A stretch of DNA of 8,158 nt from Firmicutes bacterium UBA3941 (GCA_002385665.1 DGDX01000032.1:3554-11711); one strand, 5' to 3'. Counted from the stretch's first letter, positions 1 to 7,369 are shown. The notes: generated by a model not told the origin, from the letters alone. Program-made: numbers and translations.

Positions 1-414
1 GAAGACAGTGGTTATATAGCTGCATCGGATAAAGCTGCTTATGACGGAACGAAACCATCAGGAAAAATCGCTATTGCAGGCTCCTCCTCCGTCTCACCTG
101 TAATGGAAAAACTGAAAGAAGCATACCTGGCTATAAATACAAACGCTACAATCGAGATTAATCAAAGCGATTCCACCACCGGTGTAAACAGCGTTATAGA
201 AGATATATGCGATATCGGATTGGCTAGTCGTGAGCTTAAAGAAAGCGAAATCTCAAGCGGGCTTACCGCTACTCCCATTGCAATAGACGGAATTGTGGTA
301 ATTGTAAACAACAAGAATACAGTGGACAACTTAAGTGTGGAGCAGGTAAGAAAGATATATATGGGTGAGATCACCAAGTGGTCTGAGATATCAAATAAAT
401 CAAAGGATGAATAA
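1..414 (+). CDS. pstS: Phosphate ABC transporter substrate-binding protein PstS, C-terminal part (5' end outside window)
   Basis: Extracytoplasmic protein that binds inorganic phosphate and delivers it to PstCA. The frame is open from base 1, giving 137 visible codons. Visible residues 1-7 (EDSGYIA) resemble the very end of a PstS binding domain. After a short linker, a second module starts near residue 20 (SGKIAIAGSSSVSP) with the usual PstS elements: GSSSV, then SDSTTG, CDIGLASRELK, a GIVVIVNN strand and LSVEQVRKIYMGEITKWSEI. It stops just after WSEI, where a full domain would continue with the SREAGSGTR-type half. The protein therefore appears to be one domain plus half of another. I recall this form from clostridial PstS proteins, so it may be natural rather than broken. 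The stop lies 39 bases before pstC, with no terminator between. The Met at base 103 is internal to the conserved domain and is not the start. Confidence 0.87.
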   Translation, partial: EDSGYIAASDKAAYDGTKPSGKIAIAGSSSVSPVMEKLKEAYLAINTNATIEINQSDSTTGVNSVIEDICDIGLASRELKESEISSGLTATPIAIDGIVVIVNNKNTVDNLSVEQVRKIYMGEITKWSEISNKSKDE

Positions 415-453
415 CATAACCATTAGCAATTACGACATTATGGAGGATAACAT

Positions 454-1311
454 ATGATAAAAAACAAGTTAAAAGAGCAAGTCATGCATATTGTTTTCCT
501 GTTATCGGCCTGTATATCCATACTTGCTGTTGCTCTCATCTGTATATTCATATTCATAAACGGTATACCCGCAATGGCCGAAATAGGTGTATTTAAGTTC
601 CTGTCCGGGACTGTTTGGAAACCGTCCAGCAATATTTACGGCATTTTCCCCATGATACTGGGCAGCCTCTATGTTACAGCGGGCGCGATTATTATTGGTG
701 TACCTATTGGGATCCTTACTGCAGTGTTTTTAGCCCATTTCTGTCCCCAAAAGCTCTATAGGATACTAAAACCCATAATAGATCTGCTTGCCGGGATTCC
801 ATCCGTCGTGTTTGGCTTCTTCGGTTTGATGGTGATCTTGCCTTTGATCCGCAACTATCTTGGGGGTAGTGGATCAAGTATGCTGGCTGCCTCTATTGTC
901 CTCGGCATCATGATAATTCCAACTGTAATCGGTGTATCCGAGACTGCAATACGGGCCGTTCCCGAAAGCTACTATGAAGGTGCCCTGGCTTTGGGCGCAA
1001 CACACGAAAGAAGCATATTTTTCACAGTTTTACCGGCCGCTAAATCCGGTATTCTGGCTGGGGTCATACTCGGAATAGGCCGCGCTATTGGAGAAACCAT
1101 GGCGGTTGTTATGGTAGCCGGGAATCAGGCAATAATTCCATCGGGACTGCTTAAGGGATTAAGGACTCTGACTGCGAACATCGTACTTGAAATGGGATAT
1201 GCTGCTGACTTGCACAGGGGCGCCTTAATTGCGACGGCAGTGGTCCTGTTTGTATTCATACTCATCATTAATCTTACCTTCTCAGTAATCAAAAGGAGGT
1301 CTAAGATATGA
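454..1311 (+). CDS. pstC: Phosphate ABC transporter permease PstC
   Basis: One of two membrane subunits of the high-affinity phosphate importer; it pairs with PstA to form the channel. At 285 residues it has normal family length. Hydrophobic segments lie at about 13-37, 65-95, 108-135, 143-165, 197-225 and 256-277. The cytoplasmic coupling loop that contacts PstB is EGALALGATHERSIFFTVLPAAKSGILAG-like at residues 175-203, with the EAA-type Gly near 181. LLAGIPSVVFGFFG (111-124) and GIGRAIGETMAVVMVAGN (207-224) are typical Pst permease motifs; the Arg and Glu in GRAIGET are conserved in the family. The start is fixed by GGAGG at 442-446, seven bases before ATG. Its stop overlaps the pstA start in an ATGA. 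Assignment to PstC rather than PstA rests on gene order and the IGETMAV motif. Confidence 0.95.
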   Translation: MIKNKLKEQVMHIVFLLSACISILAVALICIFIFINGIPAMAEIGVFKFLSGTVWKPSSNIYGIFPMILGSLYVTAGAIIIGVPIGILTAVFLAHFCPQKLYRILKPIIDLLAGIPSVVFGFFGLMVILPLIRNYLGGSGSSMLAASIVLGIMIIPTVIGVSETAIRAVPESYYEGALALGATHERSIFFTVLPAAKSGILAGVILGIGRAIGETMAVVMVAGNQAIIPSGLLKGLRTLTANIVLEMGYAADLHRGALIATAVVLFVFILIINLTFSVIKRRSKI

Positions 1312-2147
1312 AAATGCGAAGCTGGTCAAGAATCCAGGCAATACTGCTAAGGGGCGCTGTTTATCTTTCGGCTGTATTAACCGCAGGTATACTGATATGT
1401 CTGGTAATCTATATTTTGGTAAAAGGCATTCCGCACCTGTCTTTTGATCTGTTTAGCTTCACCTATACTACAGAAAATGTATCCATGTTTCCGGCACTTA
1501 TCAATACTATTACGATAACTCTACTATCCCTGCTGATTGCCGTTCCCCTGGGCATATTTTCTGCGCTCTACCTTGTTGAATATGCAAAACGCGGGAACAG
1601 GCTTGTTTCCCTGGTCAGATTAACGGCTGAAACCTTGTCGGGAATCCCCTCAATTGTCTATGGCCTCTTTGGTTTCCTGCTCTTTGTTACAACCCTGGGC
1701 TTCGGGTATTCCCTGTTGGCGGGAGCCTTAACTCTGGCGATTATGATACTGCCCGTTATTATGAGGACAACGGAAGAGGCTCTCATGAGCGTTCCGGATT
1801 CATACCGGGAGGGGAGCTTTGGGCTCGGTGCAGGAAAGCTGCGTACCATATTTAGAATAGTTTTACCTGCTGCCATGCCGGGGATTCTTGCAGGTATCGT
1901 CCTGTCGGTGGGGCGAATTGTAGGCGAAACGGCAGCACTGATATACACCGCCGGATCGGTAGCCCAAATACCTGCTAACTTGCTGGGCTCAGGTAGGACC
2001 CTTTCCGTCCATATGTATGCACTATGGACAGAAGGCTTATTTATTGAGCAGTCCTATGCTACCGCGGTAGTACTTCTGGTTATTGTTATCGGACTCAATA
2101 CTGTTTCTGCATCGATTGCAAAAAGATTAGGGAAAGGAAAGGTATGA
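1308..2147 (+). CDS. pstA: Phosphate ABC transporter permease PstA
   Basis: Second membrane subunit of the phosphate importer, 279 residues. Membrane segments lie at about 17-39, 62-92, 108-133, 136-155, 188-213 and 249-270. The coupling loop at 168-196 starts [16 protein letters not shown] and ends [25 protein letters not shown] (109-122) and [18 protein letters not shown] (200-217) parallel the PstC motifs, showing the two permeases are paralogous. A very strong AGGAGGT at 1294-1300 sits seven bases before ATG 1308; the next Met, at 1314, would be 13 bases away, so 1308 is preferred. The gene overlaps pstC by four bases and pstB by four (or one) bases, so translational coupling is likely. 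Confidence 0.95.
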   Translation: MKMRSWSRIQAILLRGAVYLSAVLTAGILICLVIYILVKGIPHLSFDLFSFTYTTENVSMFPALINTITITLLSLLIAVPLGIFSALYLVEYAKRGNRLVSLVRLTAETLSGIPSIVYGLFGFLLFVTTLGFGYSLLAGALTLAIMILPVIMRTTEEALMSVPDSYREGSFGLGAGKLRTIFRIVLPAAMPGILAGIVLSVGRIVGETAALIYTAGSVAQIPANLLGSGRTLSVHMYALWTEGLFIEQSYATAVVLLVIVIGLNTVSASIAKRLGKGKV

Positions 2148-2149
2148 TG
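2131..2149 (+). promoter_or_regulatory. pstB ribosome binding region with two candidate starts
   Basis: GGAAAGGAAAGG lies inside the end of pstA. GGAAAGG (2131-2137) is six bases from ATG 2144 and nine from ATG 2147; AAAGG (2138-2142) is four bases from ATG 2147. With ATG 2144 the overlap with pstA is four bases; with ATG 2147 it is one. Both arrangements allow reinitiation by a ribosome that has just finished pstA. Confidence 0.5.
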
Positions 2150-2896
2150 GATAAATTTAGAATACAGAATTTAGACTTATATTATGGGGACTTTCAGGCA
2201 CTGAAAAAAATTAATATGAGCATCCCGGCCAACGAAATCACCGCCTTTATAGGACCATCGGGCTGTGGTAAATCAACCTTGCTAAAAAGCCTCAACCGGA
2301 TGAATGACCTTATTGAGGGATGTAGAATTGAAGGTAAGGTATTTCTGGATGATATAGATATATATGAAAATATCGATGTTAATCTGTTGCGTAAGCGTGT
2401 CGGCATGGTATTCCAAAAGCCAAACCCTTTTCCTATGAGTGTATACGATAACATTGCATATGGGCCGAGGACACATGGTATTAAGTCAAAGGCCAGGCTG
2501 GATGATATCGTTGAGCGTTCCCTGACCGATGCCGCTATCTGGAATGAGCTTAAGGACAGGCTTAAGTCAAACGCGCTTAGCCTTTCGGGTGGTCAGCAGC
2601 AAAGGCTTTGTATAGCCAGGGCTCTGGCCGTAGAGCCTGAGGTTCTTTTGATGGACGAACCTACAAGTGCATTGGACCCCATATCTACAAGCAAGATAGA
2701 GGAACTTGCGCTGGAACTTAAAAAGAAATATACTATAATCATGGTTACGCATAATATGCAGCAAGCCACCCGTATTTCAGACAAAACTGCATTTTTTCTA
2801 ATGGGAGAGATAATAGAGATGGATGAAACGGAAAAATTGTTTGCAAATCCACGTGACAAGCGTACAGAGGATTATATTACGGGGAGGTTTGGATAA
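2144..2896 (+). CDS. pstB: Phosphate import ATP-binding protein PstB
   Basis: ATPase of the Pst importer, acting as a dimer on the cytoplasmic face of PstCA. All nucleotide-binding elements are intact in 250 residues: Walker [10 protein letters not shown] at 37-45, Q-loop [13 protein letters not shown] with Q91, ABC signature LSGGQQQR at 147-154, Walker B LLMDE at 168-172 with catalytic Glu172, D-loop SALD at 175-178 and switch His203 in [14 protein letters not shown] (50-57), [16 protein letters not shown] and the C-terminal YITGRFG are specific to PstB among importer ATPases. There are two adjacent ATG codons, at 2144 and 2147; the purine-rich GGAAAGG (2131-2137) and AAAGG (2138-2142) stretches do not settle which is used, and the choice alters the protein by one Met only. 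Confidence 0.97.
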   Translation: MMDKFRIQNLDLYYGDFQALKKINMSIPANEITAFIGPSGCGKSTLLKSLNRMNDLIEGCRIEGKVFLDDIDIYENIDVNLLRKRVGMVFQKPNPFPMSVYDNIAYGPRTHGIKSKARLDDIVERSLTDAAIWNELKDRLKSNALSLSGGQQQRLCIARALAVEPEVLLMDEPTSALDPISTSKIEELALELKKKYTIIMVTHNMQQATRISDKTAFFLMGEIIEMDETEKLFANPRDKRTEDYITGRFG

Positions 2897-3540
2897 TGAG
2901 AAGCAGATTTGATGCTCAACTCGACATCCTGAACAACAGCCTGATCTCTATGGGAGCACTTTGTGAGAATGCAATCGCCAGCGCTGTTAAAGCATTGTTG
3001 CATAATGATATGTCCCTTAGCAAGAAGGCTATAGAAACAGAGGTAGAGCTTGATCAGATGGAAAAGGATATTGAAAGGCTCTGCCTAAGACTACTTCTGC
3101 AGCATCATCCGGTAGCAGGTGATTTGCGCCTTATTTCTGCCGCTCTAAAGATGATTACGGATATGGAACGCATCGGCGACCAGGCTGCGGATATTGCTGA
3201 AATCGTGACATATGTCGATCTATCCGACAATATAAACAAGGTACGTATCACCGATATGGCAAAGGCTACCATAAAAATGGTTACCGAGAGCATAGACGCC
3301 TTTGTTAAGCGAGATTTAAAGCTGGCGGAAGATGTCATTGACTACGATGATGTTGTGGATGATTTATTTACTAAGATTAAAAATGACGCTATTTCCCTGA
3401 TAACAGAAAATCCGGAATATGGTGAGCAATTTGTTGATATTGTTATGATAGCAAAATACCTTGAAAGAATCGGCGATCACGCAACCAATATTGCAGAATG
3501 GGTAGTATTTTCCATAACAGGAGAGCACAAGGAGCAATAG
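2896..3540 (+). CDS. phoU: Phosphate transport regulator PhoU
   Basis: Cytoplasmic helical protein that damps phosphate signalling and transport, in the family thought to bridge PstB and the PhoR kinase. The 214 residues form two tandem three-helix PhoU repeats, about 1-105 and 115-210. Each ends in the metal-binding E/DxxxD-type signature: MERIGDQAADIAE at 90-102 and LERIGDHATNIAEW at 189-202. LQHHPVAGDLRLISAALKMI (68-87) is the typical first-repeat helix. The ATG shares one base with the pstB TAA, and GGGGAGG at 2881-2887 lies eight bases upstream. Its position between pstB and the two-component genes fits a role passing transporter status to the kinase; that role is known for the family, not shown here. 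Confidence 0.95.
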   Translation: MRSRFDAQLDILNNSLISMGALCENAIASAVKALLHNDMSLSKKAIETEVELDQMEKDIERLCLRLLLQHHPVAGDLRLISAALKMITDMERIGDQAADIAEIVTYVDLSDNINKVRITDMAKATIKMVTESIDAFVKRDLKLAEDVIDYDDVVDDLFTKIKNDAISLITENPEYGEQFVDIVMIAKYLERIGDHATNIAEWVVFSITGEHKEQ

Positions 3541-3541
3541 C

Positions 3542-4216
3542 ATGATCTATTACGTTGAGGATGACAGGGGTATCCGTGAACTTGTGGTTTATACCTTGCA
3601 AAATACGGGTTTTCAGGCTGTGGGATTTGAGAATGGCCAACAGCTGTTCAATGCCCTTCAAAGTACAAAGCCTCAACTGATATTACTTGATATAATGCTG
3701 CCCGGTGACGATGGTATGACGATTCTCAGGCGTCTGCGATCAGACATTGCAACAAGGAAGATACCCGTTATCATGATAACGGCAAAAGGGTCCGAATACG
3801 ACAAGGTAATTGGGTTGGATTCTGGGGCGGATGACTATGTAACAAAACCCTTTGGGATGATGGAGCTTGTTTCACGGATAAGGGCAGTGCTTCGTCGCAG
3901 CGGAGTTACAGAGGACAATGAACTGTACAGCTACAGGTCGGTCCTTCTGGACACCCGTAAACACAGCGTAACCGTAAATGGTAAGGTTGTTGACTTAACC
4001 CTTAAGGAATTTGAACTCTTAAAGCTCTTAATGAAAAATGCCGGAGCTGTTCTAACCAGGGACATGTTGTTGGAGAATATTTGGGGATATGATTTTGACG
4101 GCGAAACCAGAACTGTCGACGTCCATATCCGAACCTTAAGACAAAAGCTGGGTGATGAAGGTAAAATAATCGAGACTGTACGCGGTGTCGGATACAGATT
4201 AGGGGGCATGAAGTAA
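3542..4216 (+). CDS. phoP: PhoP/PhoB-type phosphate response regulator (OmpR family)
   Basis: DNA-binding response regulator of 224 residues. The receiver domain (about 1-118) has the acidic cluster E6-D7-D8, phosphoacceptor Asp50 in LLLDIMLPGDDG, Thr80 in IMITAKG and Lys102 in DDYVTKPFG. The C-terminal winged helix (about 128-222) includes LTLKEFELLKLLMKNAG and ends ETVRGVGYRLG. The recognition helix is in TRTVDVHIRTLRQKL (189-203). AAGGAG at 3529-3534 is seven bases from the ATG, and only one base separates the gene from phoU. Its partner kinase follows directly. The opening MIYYVEDD resembles regulators I associate with clostridial pst operons. The phosphate role rests on context; whether phoP or phoB is the better name is a matter of convention. 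Confidence 0.88.
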   Translation: MIYYVEDDRGIRELVVYTLQNTGFQAVGFENGQQLFNALQSTKPQLILLDIMLPGDDGMTILRRLRSDIATRKIPVIMITAKGSEYDKVIGLDSGADDYVTKPFGMMELVSRIRAVLRRSGVTEDNELYSYRSVLLDTRKHSVTVNGKVVDLTLKEFELLKLLMKNAGAVLTRDMLLENIWGYDFDGETRTVDVHIRTLRQKLGDEGKIIETVRGVGYRLGGMK

Positions 4217-5878
4217 ATGAGAAAGCGAATTTTTTACAGCATTTGCTTCGCCTGTATTATTACACTTCTACTGACGGCAACACTCGTTATCAGCGTAATT
4301 TACAAAAACTCAACCAGGGAAGTAAAGAAGGGAGTAATTAACCAAACCATCTTTATTGGTAAGGCCATTGAGTTGGACCCTGATGACTATATTCAATACA
4401 TCAACACTGTTGGTAAGGAGAGCGAGAACCGGATATCGCTGATTTCTCCCGACGGAACAGTAGTTTATGACAGCTATGTGTCGGCTGAAAAGCTGAAGAA
4501 TCATTATGACAGGCCTGAAATAAAATCCGCTATATTAGAGGGAAGGGGAGAAGCTACCCGGCTTTCCGATACTCTGGGTGAAAAAACATATTACTATGCT
4601 GTAAAGCTTGAAAATGGAAACATACTGAGGGTTGCAGCAACCGGTAAAAGTGCCCTTGGTATTATAAAAAGTGCAACTGCTTGGCTGGTGTTAATCGTTA
4701 TTGCCATTCTTTTTTTATCAGTAATCATTGCCAGATTTATTACCAAACTTATAATCAAGCCCATAAACAACCTTGACCTTGATGACCCCCTCTCCAATAT
4801 TACCTACGATGAGTTGACACCTCTTTTGTTGAGATTGGAAAAGCAAAATCAAAAAATTTCAAGCCAGGTAAAGGAGTTAACAACGCAGCAGGAAGAATTT
4901 GAGTACATAACCGGAGCCATGAACGAAGGACTTGTTTTGATGGGGCAAAATGGCATTGTCCTCTTTGAAAACAATAGTGCCAAGCGCATCCTGGGCGATG
5001 CTGTGGGAAAATCATATCTGGAGCTATACCGTGATGTTAATTACATAAAGGCTGTTGATTCAGCCCTTGAAGGCAAACCCTCAAGTGTAAAGTTGAACAA
5101 GGACGGGAGGGTATACGAGCTGTCTGTTAATCCGATTGTGGGTAAATCCAATGCATATGACGCTGTTCTATTTTTGGTTGATATTACAGACAGGGAGCAA
5201 GGAGAGAGGATGCGCCGTGAGTTTACGGCCAATGTATCCCATGAACTCAAAACACCCCTGACCTCTATTATGGGATATGCGGAGATAATAGAAAAGGGTA
5301 TAGCTCAGGAAGTTGATATACCGCACTTTGCCAATCGTATTCACGCCGAAGCCTACCGCTTACTGGCTTTGATAGAGGATATTATGAAATTGTCAAGAAT
5401 GGATGAAGGAAAATTATATGAGGAGTTTGAGCAGGTAAACCTATCCAGCCTATGTAAATCCATTATAGATATGCTATATGAGAAAGCAAATACTAGAAAC
5501 ATAAAAATAAGCTATTCAGGTGAAACCACTTACGTATACGGCATAAGATCAATACTCTATGAGATGATCTATAATCTCTGCGATAACGCTATTATCTATA
5601 GTAGGGATGGGGGCAGCATTACCGTTAAGATAGAAAATGAAAACAACAGGACAAAACTAACTGTGTGCGATACTGGTATAGGCATTCCACGAGAGCATCA
5701 TAACCGTATATTTGAGCGCTTTTACCGGGTTGATAAAAGTCATTCCAAGGATACCGGGGGCACCGGTCTGGGCCTGGCAATCGTTAAGCATGGTGCCAAA
5801 CTCCATGGAGCGGATATCGCTCTTGAAAGCCAGGAAGGCAAGGGAACGGCCATAACAATTACTTTTCCAGGCATCTAG
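4217..5878 (+). CDS. phoR: PhoR-type membrane sensor histidine kinase
   Basis: Membrane kinase of 553 residues, expected to phosphorylate the response regulator just upstream. The order is: transmembrane helix about 8-28; extracytoplasmic sensor about 30-150 (ISPDGTVVYDS at 76-86 looks like a PAS/Cache-type strand); second transmembrane helix about 154-173; a short HAMP-like stretch KPINNLDL followed by a coiled coil to about 228; PAS domain about 229-325; dimerisation and phosphoacceptor domain with His342 in NVSHELKTPLTS; ATPase domain with N-box NLCDNA (453-458), G1 DTGIGI (485-490), F-box IFERFYRVD (498-506) and G2 GGTGLGL (514-520). All catalytic boxes look intact. The ATG directly follows the regulator's TAA; the only Shine-Dalgarno candidate, AGGGGG at 4201-4206, is ten bases away, so coupling to the upstream gene is likely. 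It is the last gene of the operon. Confidence 0.88.
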   Translation: MRKRIFYSICFACIITLLLTATLVISVIYKNSTREVKKGVINQTIFIGKAIELDPDDYIQYINTVGKESENRISLISPDGTVVYDSYVSAEKLKNHYDRPEIKSAILEGRGEATRLSDTLGEKTYYYAVKLENGNILRVAATGKSALGIIKSATAWLVLIVIAILFLSVIIARFITKLIIKPINNLDLDDPLSNITYDELTPLLLRLEKQNQKISSQVKELTTQQEEFEYITGAMNEGLVLMGQNGIVLFENNSAKRILGDAVGKSYLELYRDVNYIKAVDSALEGKPSSVKLNKDGRVYELSVNPIVGKSNAYDAVLFLVDITDREQGERMRREFTANVSHELKTPLTSIMGYAEIIEKGIAQEVDIPHFANRIHAEAYRLLALIEDIMKLSRMDEGKLYEEFEQVNLSSLCKSIIDMLYEKANTRNIKISYSGETTYVYGIRSILYEMIYNLCDNAIIYSRDGGSITVKIENENNRTKLTVCDTGIGIPREHHNRIFERFYRVDKSHSKDTGGTGLGLAIVKHGAKLHGADIALESQEGKGTAITITFPGI

Positions 5879-5921
5879 TCGACAGCGACCTATCTTTTCA
5901 TACATACTAAGATTTATGACC

Positions 5922-5950
5922 AGCTATCAATAGCCCATTACCAGAGCAAA
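5922..5950 (+). repeat. Intergenic repeat unit, copy upstream of the kinase
   Basis: AGCTATCAATAGCCCATTA at 5922-5940 matches 18 of 19 bases of 7422-7440, upstream of the mannosidase gene. Continuing to 5950, the unit also resembles the reverse complement of 7370-7392 (about 19 of 23 bases, mostly transitions). The first part is a near-palindrome, AGCTAT-CA-ATAGCC. It could be an operator shared by the two sugar genes or one member of a small dispersed repeat family. Confidence 0.6.
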
Positions 5951-6065
5951 TTATGCTATATGGCAGGATTTGACCAATTTATGGCGAATAACAGTAAATA
6001 TGGATGGATTATCAGTACAAATGAAATCCATGTTAGATATTTATCCAATATAAATTCACAGAATA

Positions 6066-6090
6066 AAAACCTTAATAAAGGTTTTGTTTT
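6066..6090 (+). terminator. Possible weak intrinsic terminator after the phosphate operon
   Basis: AAAACCTT (6066-6073) and AAGGTTTT (6078-6085) form a perfect 8-bp stem around the loop AATA, followed by GTTTT. Only two of the eight pairs are G-C, so the stem is weak. It is the best terminator candidate between phoR and the kinase, 187 bases after the phoR stop. The A-rich run before it could let it act in both directions. Confidence 0.4.
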
Positions 6091-6166
6091 GACGTTTAAA
6101 ATCAAAAGGTATTTTGAATATTATCATCATCAAGGATCACAACAGCATGTAAAGGAGTAACCAGGT

Positions 6167-7189
6167 ATGAGACAAGGAATAGCGGCGGCAGGCAATCTCA
6201 CTGTGGACTATGTAAAGACTATCGACAGCTACCCCAGGGAAGGCAACCTCTCAAACATTCTCTCATTGGGAAAATCAGTAGGAGGTGCTCCGACTAACGT
6301 TTCCATTGATTTATCCAAAATGGACAGATCCATTCCTCTCCAAGTCATCGGAGCAATCGGGAATGATGAGGACGGACAATTTTTGATCGATATTTTAAAG
6401 CATAATGGGATAGATACCAGTCAAATAAGAATAGATCCCACAATTGGTACCTCCTTCACCGATGTAATGTCCGTTGAATCTACAGGATCCCGTTCATTTT
6501 TTCATTATAGGGGTGCAAATCAGGTATTAAGTGTTGAGCATTTCGATTTCAGCAAGATAAAAGCGAAAATCCTCCATGTTGGGTATGCATTACTATTGGA
6601 TGCCCTGGATGCACAGGATGACGAGTATGGCACCGCAATGGCCAAGCTCTTATCCATGGCTCAAAGCTACGGCATCAAGACATCTTTGGATGTGGTAAGT
6701 GAGAATAGCGATAGATTTTCAAGTATAATACCCCCCAGCTTAAAATACTGCAATTATTTCATTGTAAATGAATTTGAATCATCCTTAACCACAGGCATTC
6801 CCGATAGGGATGAAAATGGCCGACTAATCGTTGAAAACATGAAGAGGATATGTGAAAAACTCTTATCCATGGGAGTCAATGATCTGGTAGTCATCCATGC
6901 TCCTGAGGGAGGATTCGCTATGGAGTCAGACGGCAATTACTACATACAGCCCTCCCTTAAGTTGCCGGAAGGCTATATCAAGGGTGCGGTAGGGGCCGGT
7001 GATGCCTTCTGCGCAGGGATGCTATATAGCATCTATAAAGGTTGGGATACAAAAAGGGCTCTGGAGATAGCTGTGAGTGCAGCAGCTGCCTGTCTGTCCC
7101 ATATCAATGCTACTGATGGGATGAAGGATATTTCTGCCATCGAAGAGTTGTACAGGACAATGGAGAAGAGAAAGTTACCCATGGTATAG
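6167..7189 (+). CDS. PfkB-family carbohydrate kinase
   Basis: Cytoplasmic ATP-dependent sugar kinase of the ribokinase/PfkB fold, 340 residues, normal length. Visible signatures are AAGNLTVDYV at 7-16 (first strand and substrate loop), the di-glycine motif SVGGAPTNVS at 37-46, VIGAIGNDEDG at 60-70, NEFE at 201-204 and the anion-hole and catalytic motif GAVGAGDAFCAG at 273-284, with catalytic base Asp279. The usual DTxGAGD has Gly in place of its first Asp here. The exact sugar cannot be read from the sequence; fructose-, ribo- or aminosugar-type substrates are all possible. The start is set by AAAGGAG at 6151-6157, nine bases before ATG. A GH38 mannosidase gene lies downstream in the same direction but across a 378-base gap, so the two need not be cotranscribed. 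The likely role is phosphorylating a sugar from glycan breakdown (inferred). Confidence 0.85.
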   Translation: MRQGIAAAGNLTVDYVKTIDSYPREGNLSNILSLGKSVGGAPTNVSIDLSKMDRSIPLQVIGAIGNDEDGQFLIDILKHNGIDTSQIRIDPTIGTSFTDVMSVESTGSRSFFHYRGANQVLSVEHFDFSKIKAKILHVGYALLLDALDAQDDEYGTAMAKLLSMAQSYGIKTSLDVVSENSDRFSSIIPPSLKYCNYFIVNEFESSLTTGIPDRDENGRLIVENMKRICEKLLSMGVNDLVVIHAPEGGFAMESDGNYYIQPSLKLPEGYIKGAVGAGDAFCAGMLYSIYKGWDTKRALEIAVSAAAACLSHINATDGMKDISAIEELYRTMEKRKLPMV

Positions 7190-7246
7190 GTAATGATAAT
7201 TAAACGCTTTATGCTTGTTAGATATATCGGTAATGGTTATTAAACG
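7189..7246 (+). repeat. Pair of 18-base direct repeats with 40-base period
   Basis: GGTAATGATAATTAAACG at 7189-7206 and GGTAATGGTTATTAAACG at 7229-7246 match at 16 of 18 positions. The first begins on the last base of the kinase stop codon. A 40-base period is close to four helical turns, which would place two bound protein units on the same DNA face. The AAACG core faintly recalls LacI-type operators, but neither copy is a good palindrome. Confidence 0.6.
7215..7243 (+). promoter_or_regulatory. Weak sigma-A-like promoter candidate overlapping the second direct repeat
   Basis: TTGTTA at 7215-7220 and TATTAA at 7238-7243 are separated by 17 bases, each matching four of six consensus positions. 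The -10 lies inside the second 18-base repeat. AT-rich DNA gives such matches by chance, so support is low. Confidence 0.2.
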
Positions 7247-7266
7247 ATAAGTTATATTTATGTATT

Positions 7267-7315
7267 GGAGGATGGTTTATTCCGGCTGCTTCCAAACCCC
7301 ACAAATCCATCCTCC
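7267..7315. repeat. Perfect 9-bp inverted repeat containing GGAGG
   Basis: GGAGGATGG (7267-7275) is exactly complementary to CCATCCTCC (7307-7315), with six G-C pairs and a 31-base loop. No T-run follows, so it is not a standard terminator. A competing short stem, GGTTT (7274-7278) with AAACC (7294-7298), shares two bases with it. It may be a leader hairpin, a processing site or a protein-binding site. Confidence 0.5.
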
Positions 7316-7369
7316 TCAGTAACAGGACTAATACACCGACCGGCATTGCATATAGCTAACAGTAAATTG

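Larger units (their letters stand above)
5879..6166. other. Non-coding gap between the phosphate operon and the sugar kinase gene
   Basis: These 288 bases are AT-rich and contain no convincing gene. They hold a repeat unit near 5922-5950, a 7-bp inverted repeat (ATGGATT at 6004-6010 with AATCCAT at 6025-6031), a terminator-like hairpin at 6066-6085 and the kinase ribosome binding site AAAGGAG at 6151-6157. A -35-like TTGACG at 6089-6094 is followed 15 bases later by TATTTT, which is short spacing and poor support for a promoter. Confidence 0.7.

Noticed and set aside
103..414. Separate small gene starting at ATG 103
   Set aside because: The frame is open back to base 1 and the conserved PstS module starts before this Met, so it is an internal codon.
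415..453. Frameshifted remainder of PstS between pstS and pstC
   Set aside because: The gap is only 39 bases, too short to hold the missing half-domain in any frame.
1658..1948. Minus-strand open frame inside pstA, and similar ones at 2593-2859, 3105-3338, 3931-4209 and 5657-5905
   Set aside because: They lie opposite well-conserved genes, have no ribosome binding sites or recognisable domains, and are expected as shadows.
5960..6160. 66-codon plus-strand open frame before the kinase
   Set aside because: There is no ribosome binding site, the composition is AT-driven, no family is recognisable, and its end overlaps the kinase ribosome binding site.
7196..7213. Catabolite repression (cre) site
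   Set aside because: Only the AAACGCTTT-like core fits; the outer TG and CA positions do not match the consensus.
7272..7322. 16-codon leader-peptide-like frame at ATG 7272
   Set aside because: GGAGG directly touches the ATG with no spacing, so initiation is unlikely, and no codon bias suggestive of attenuation is seen.
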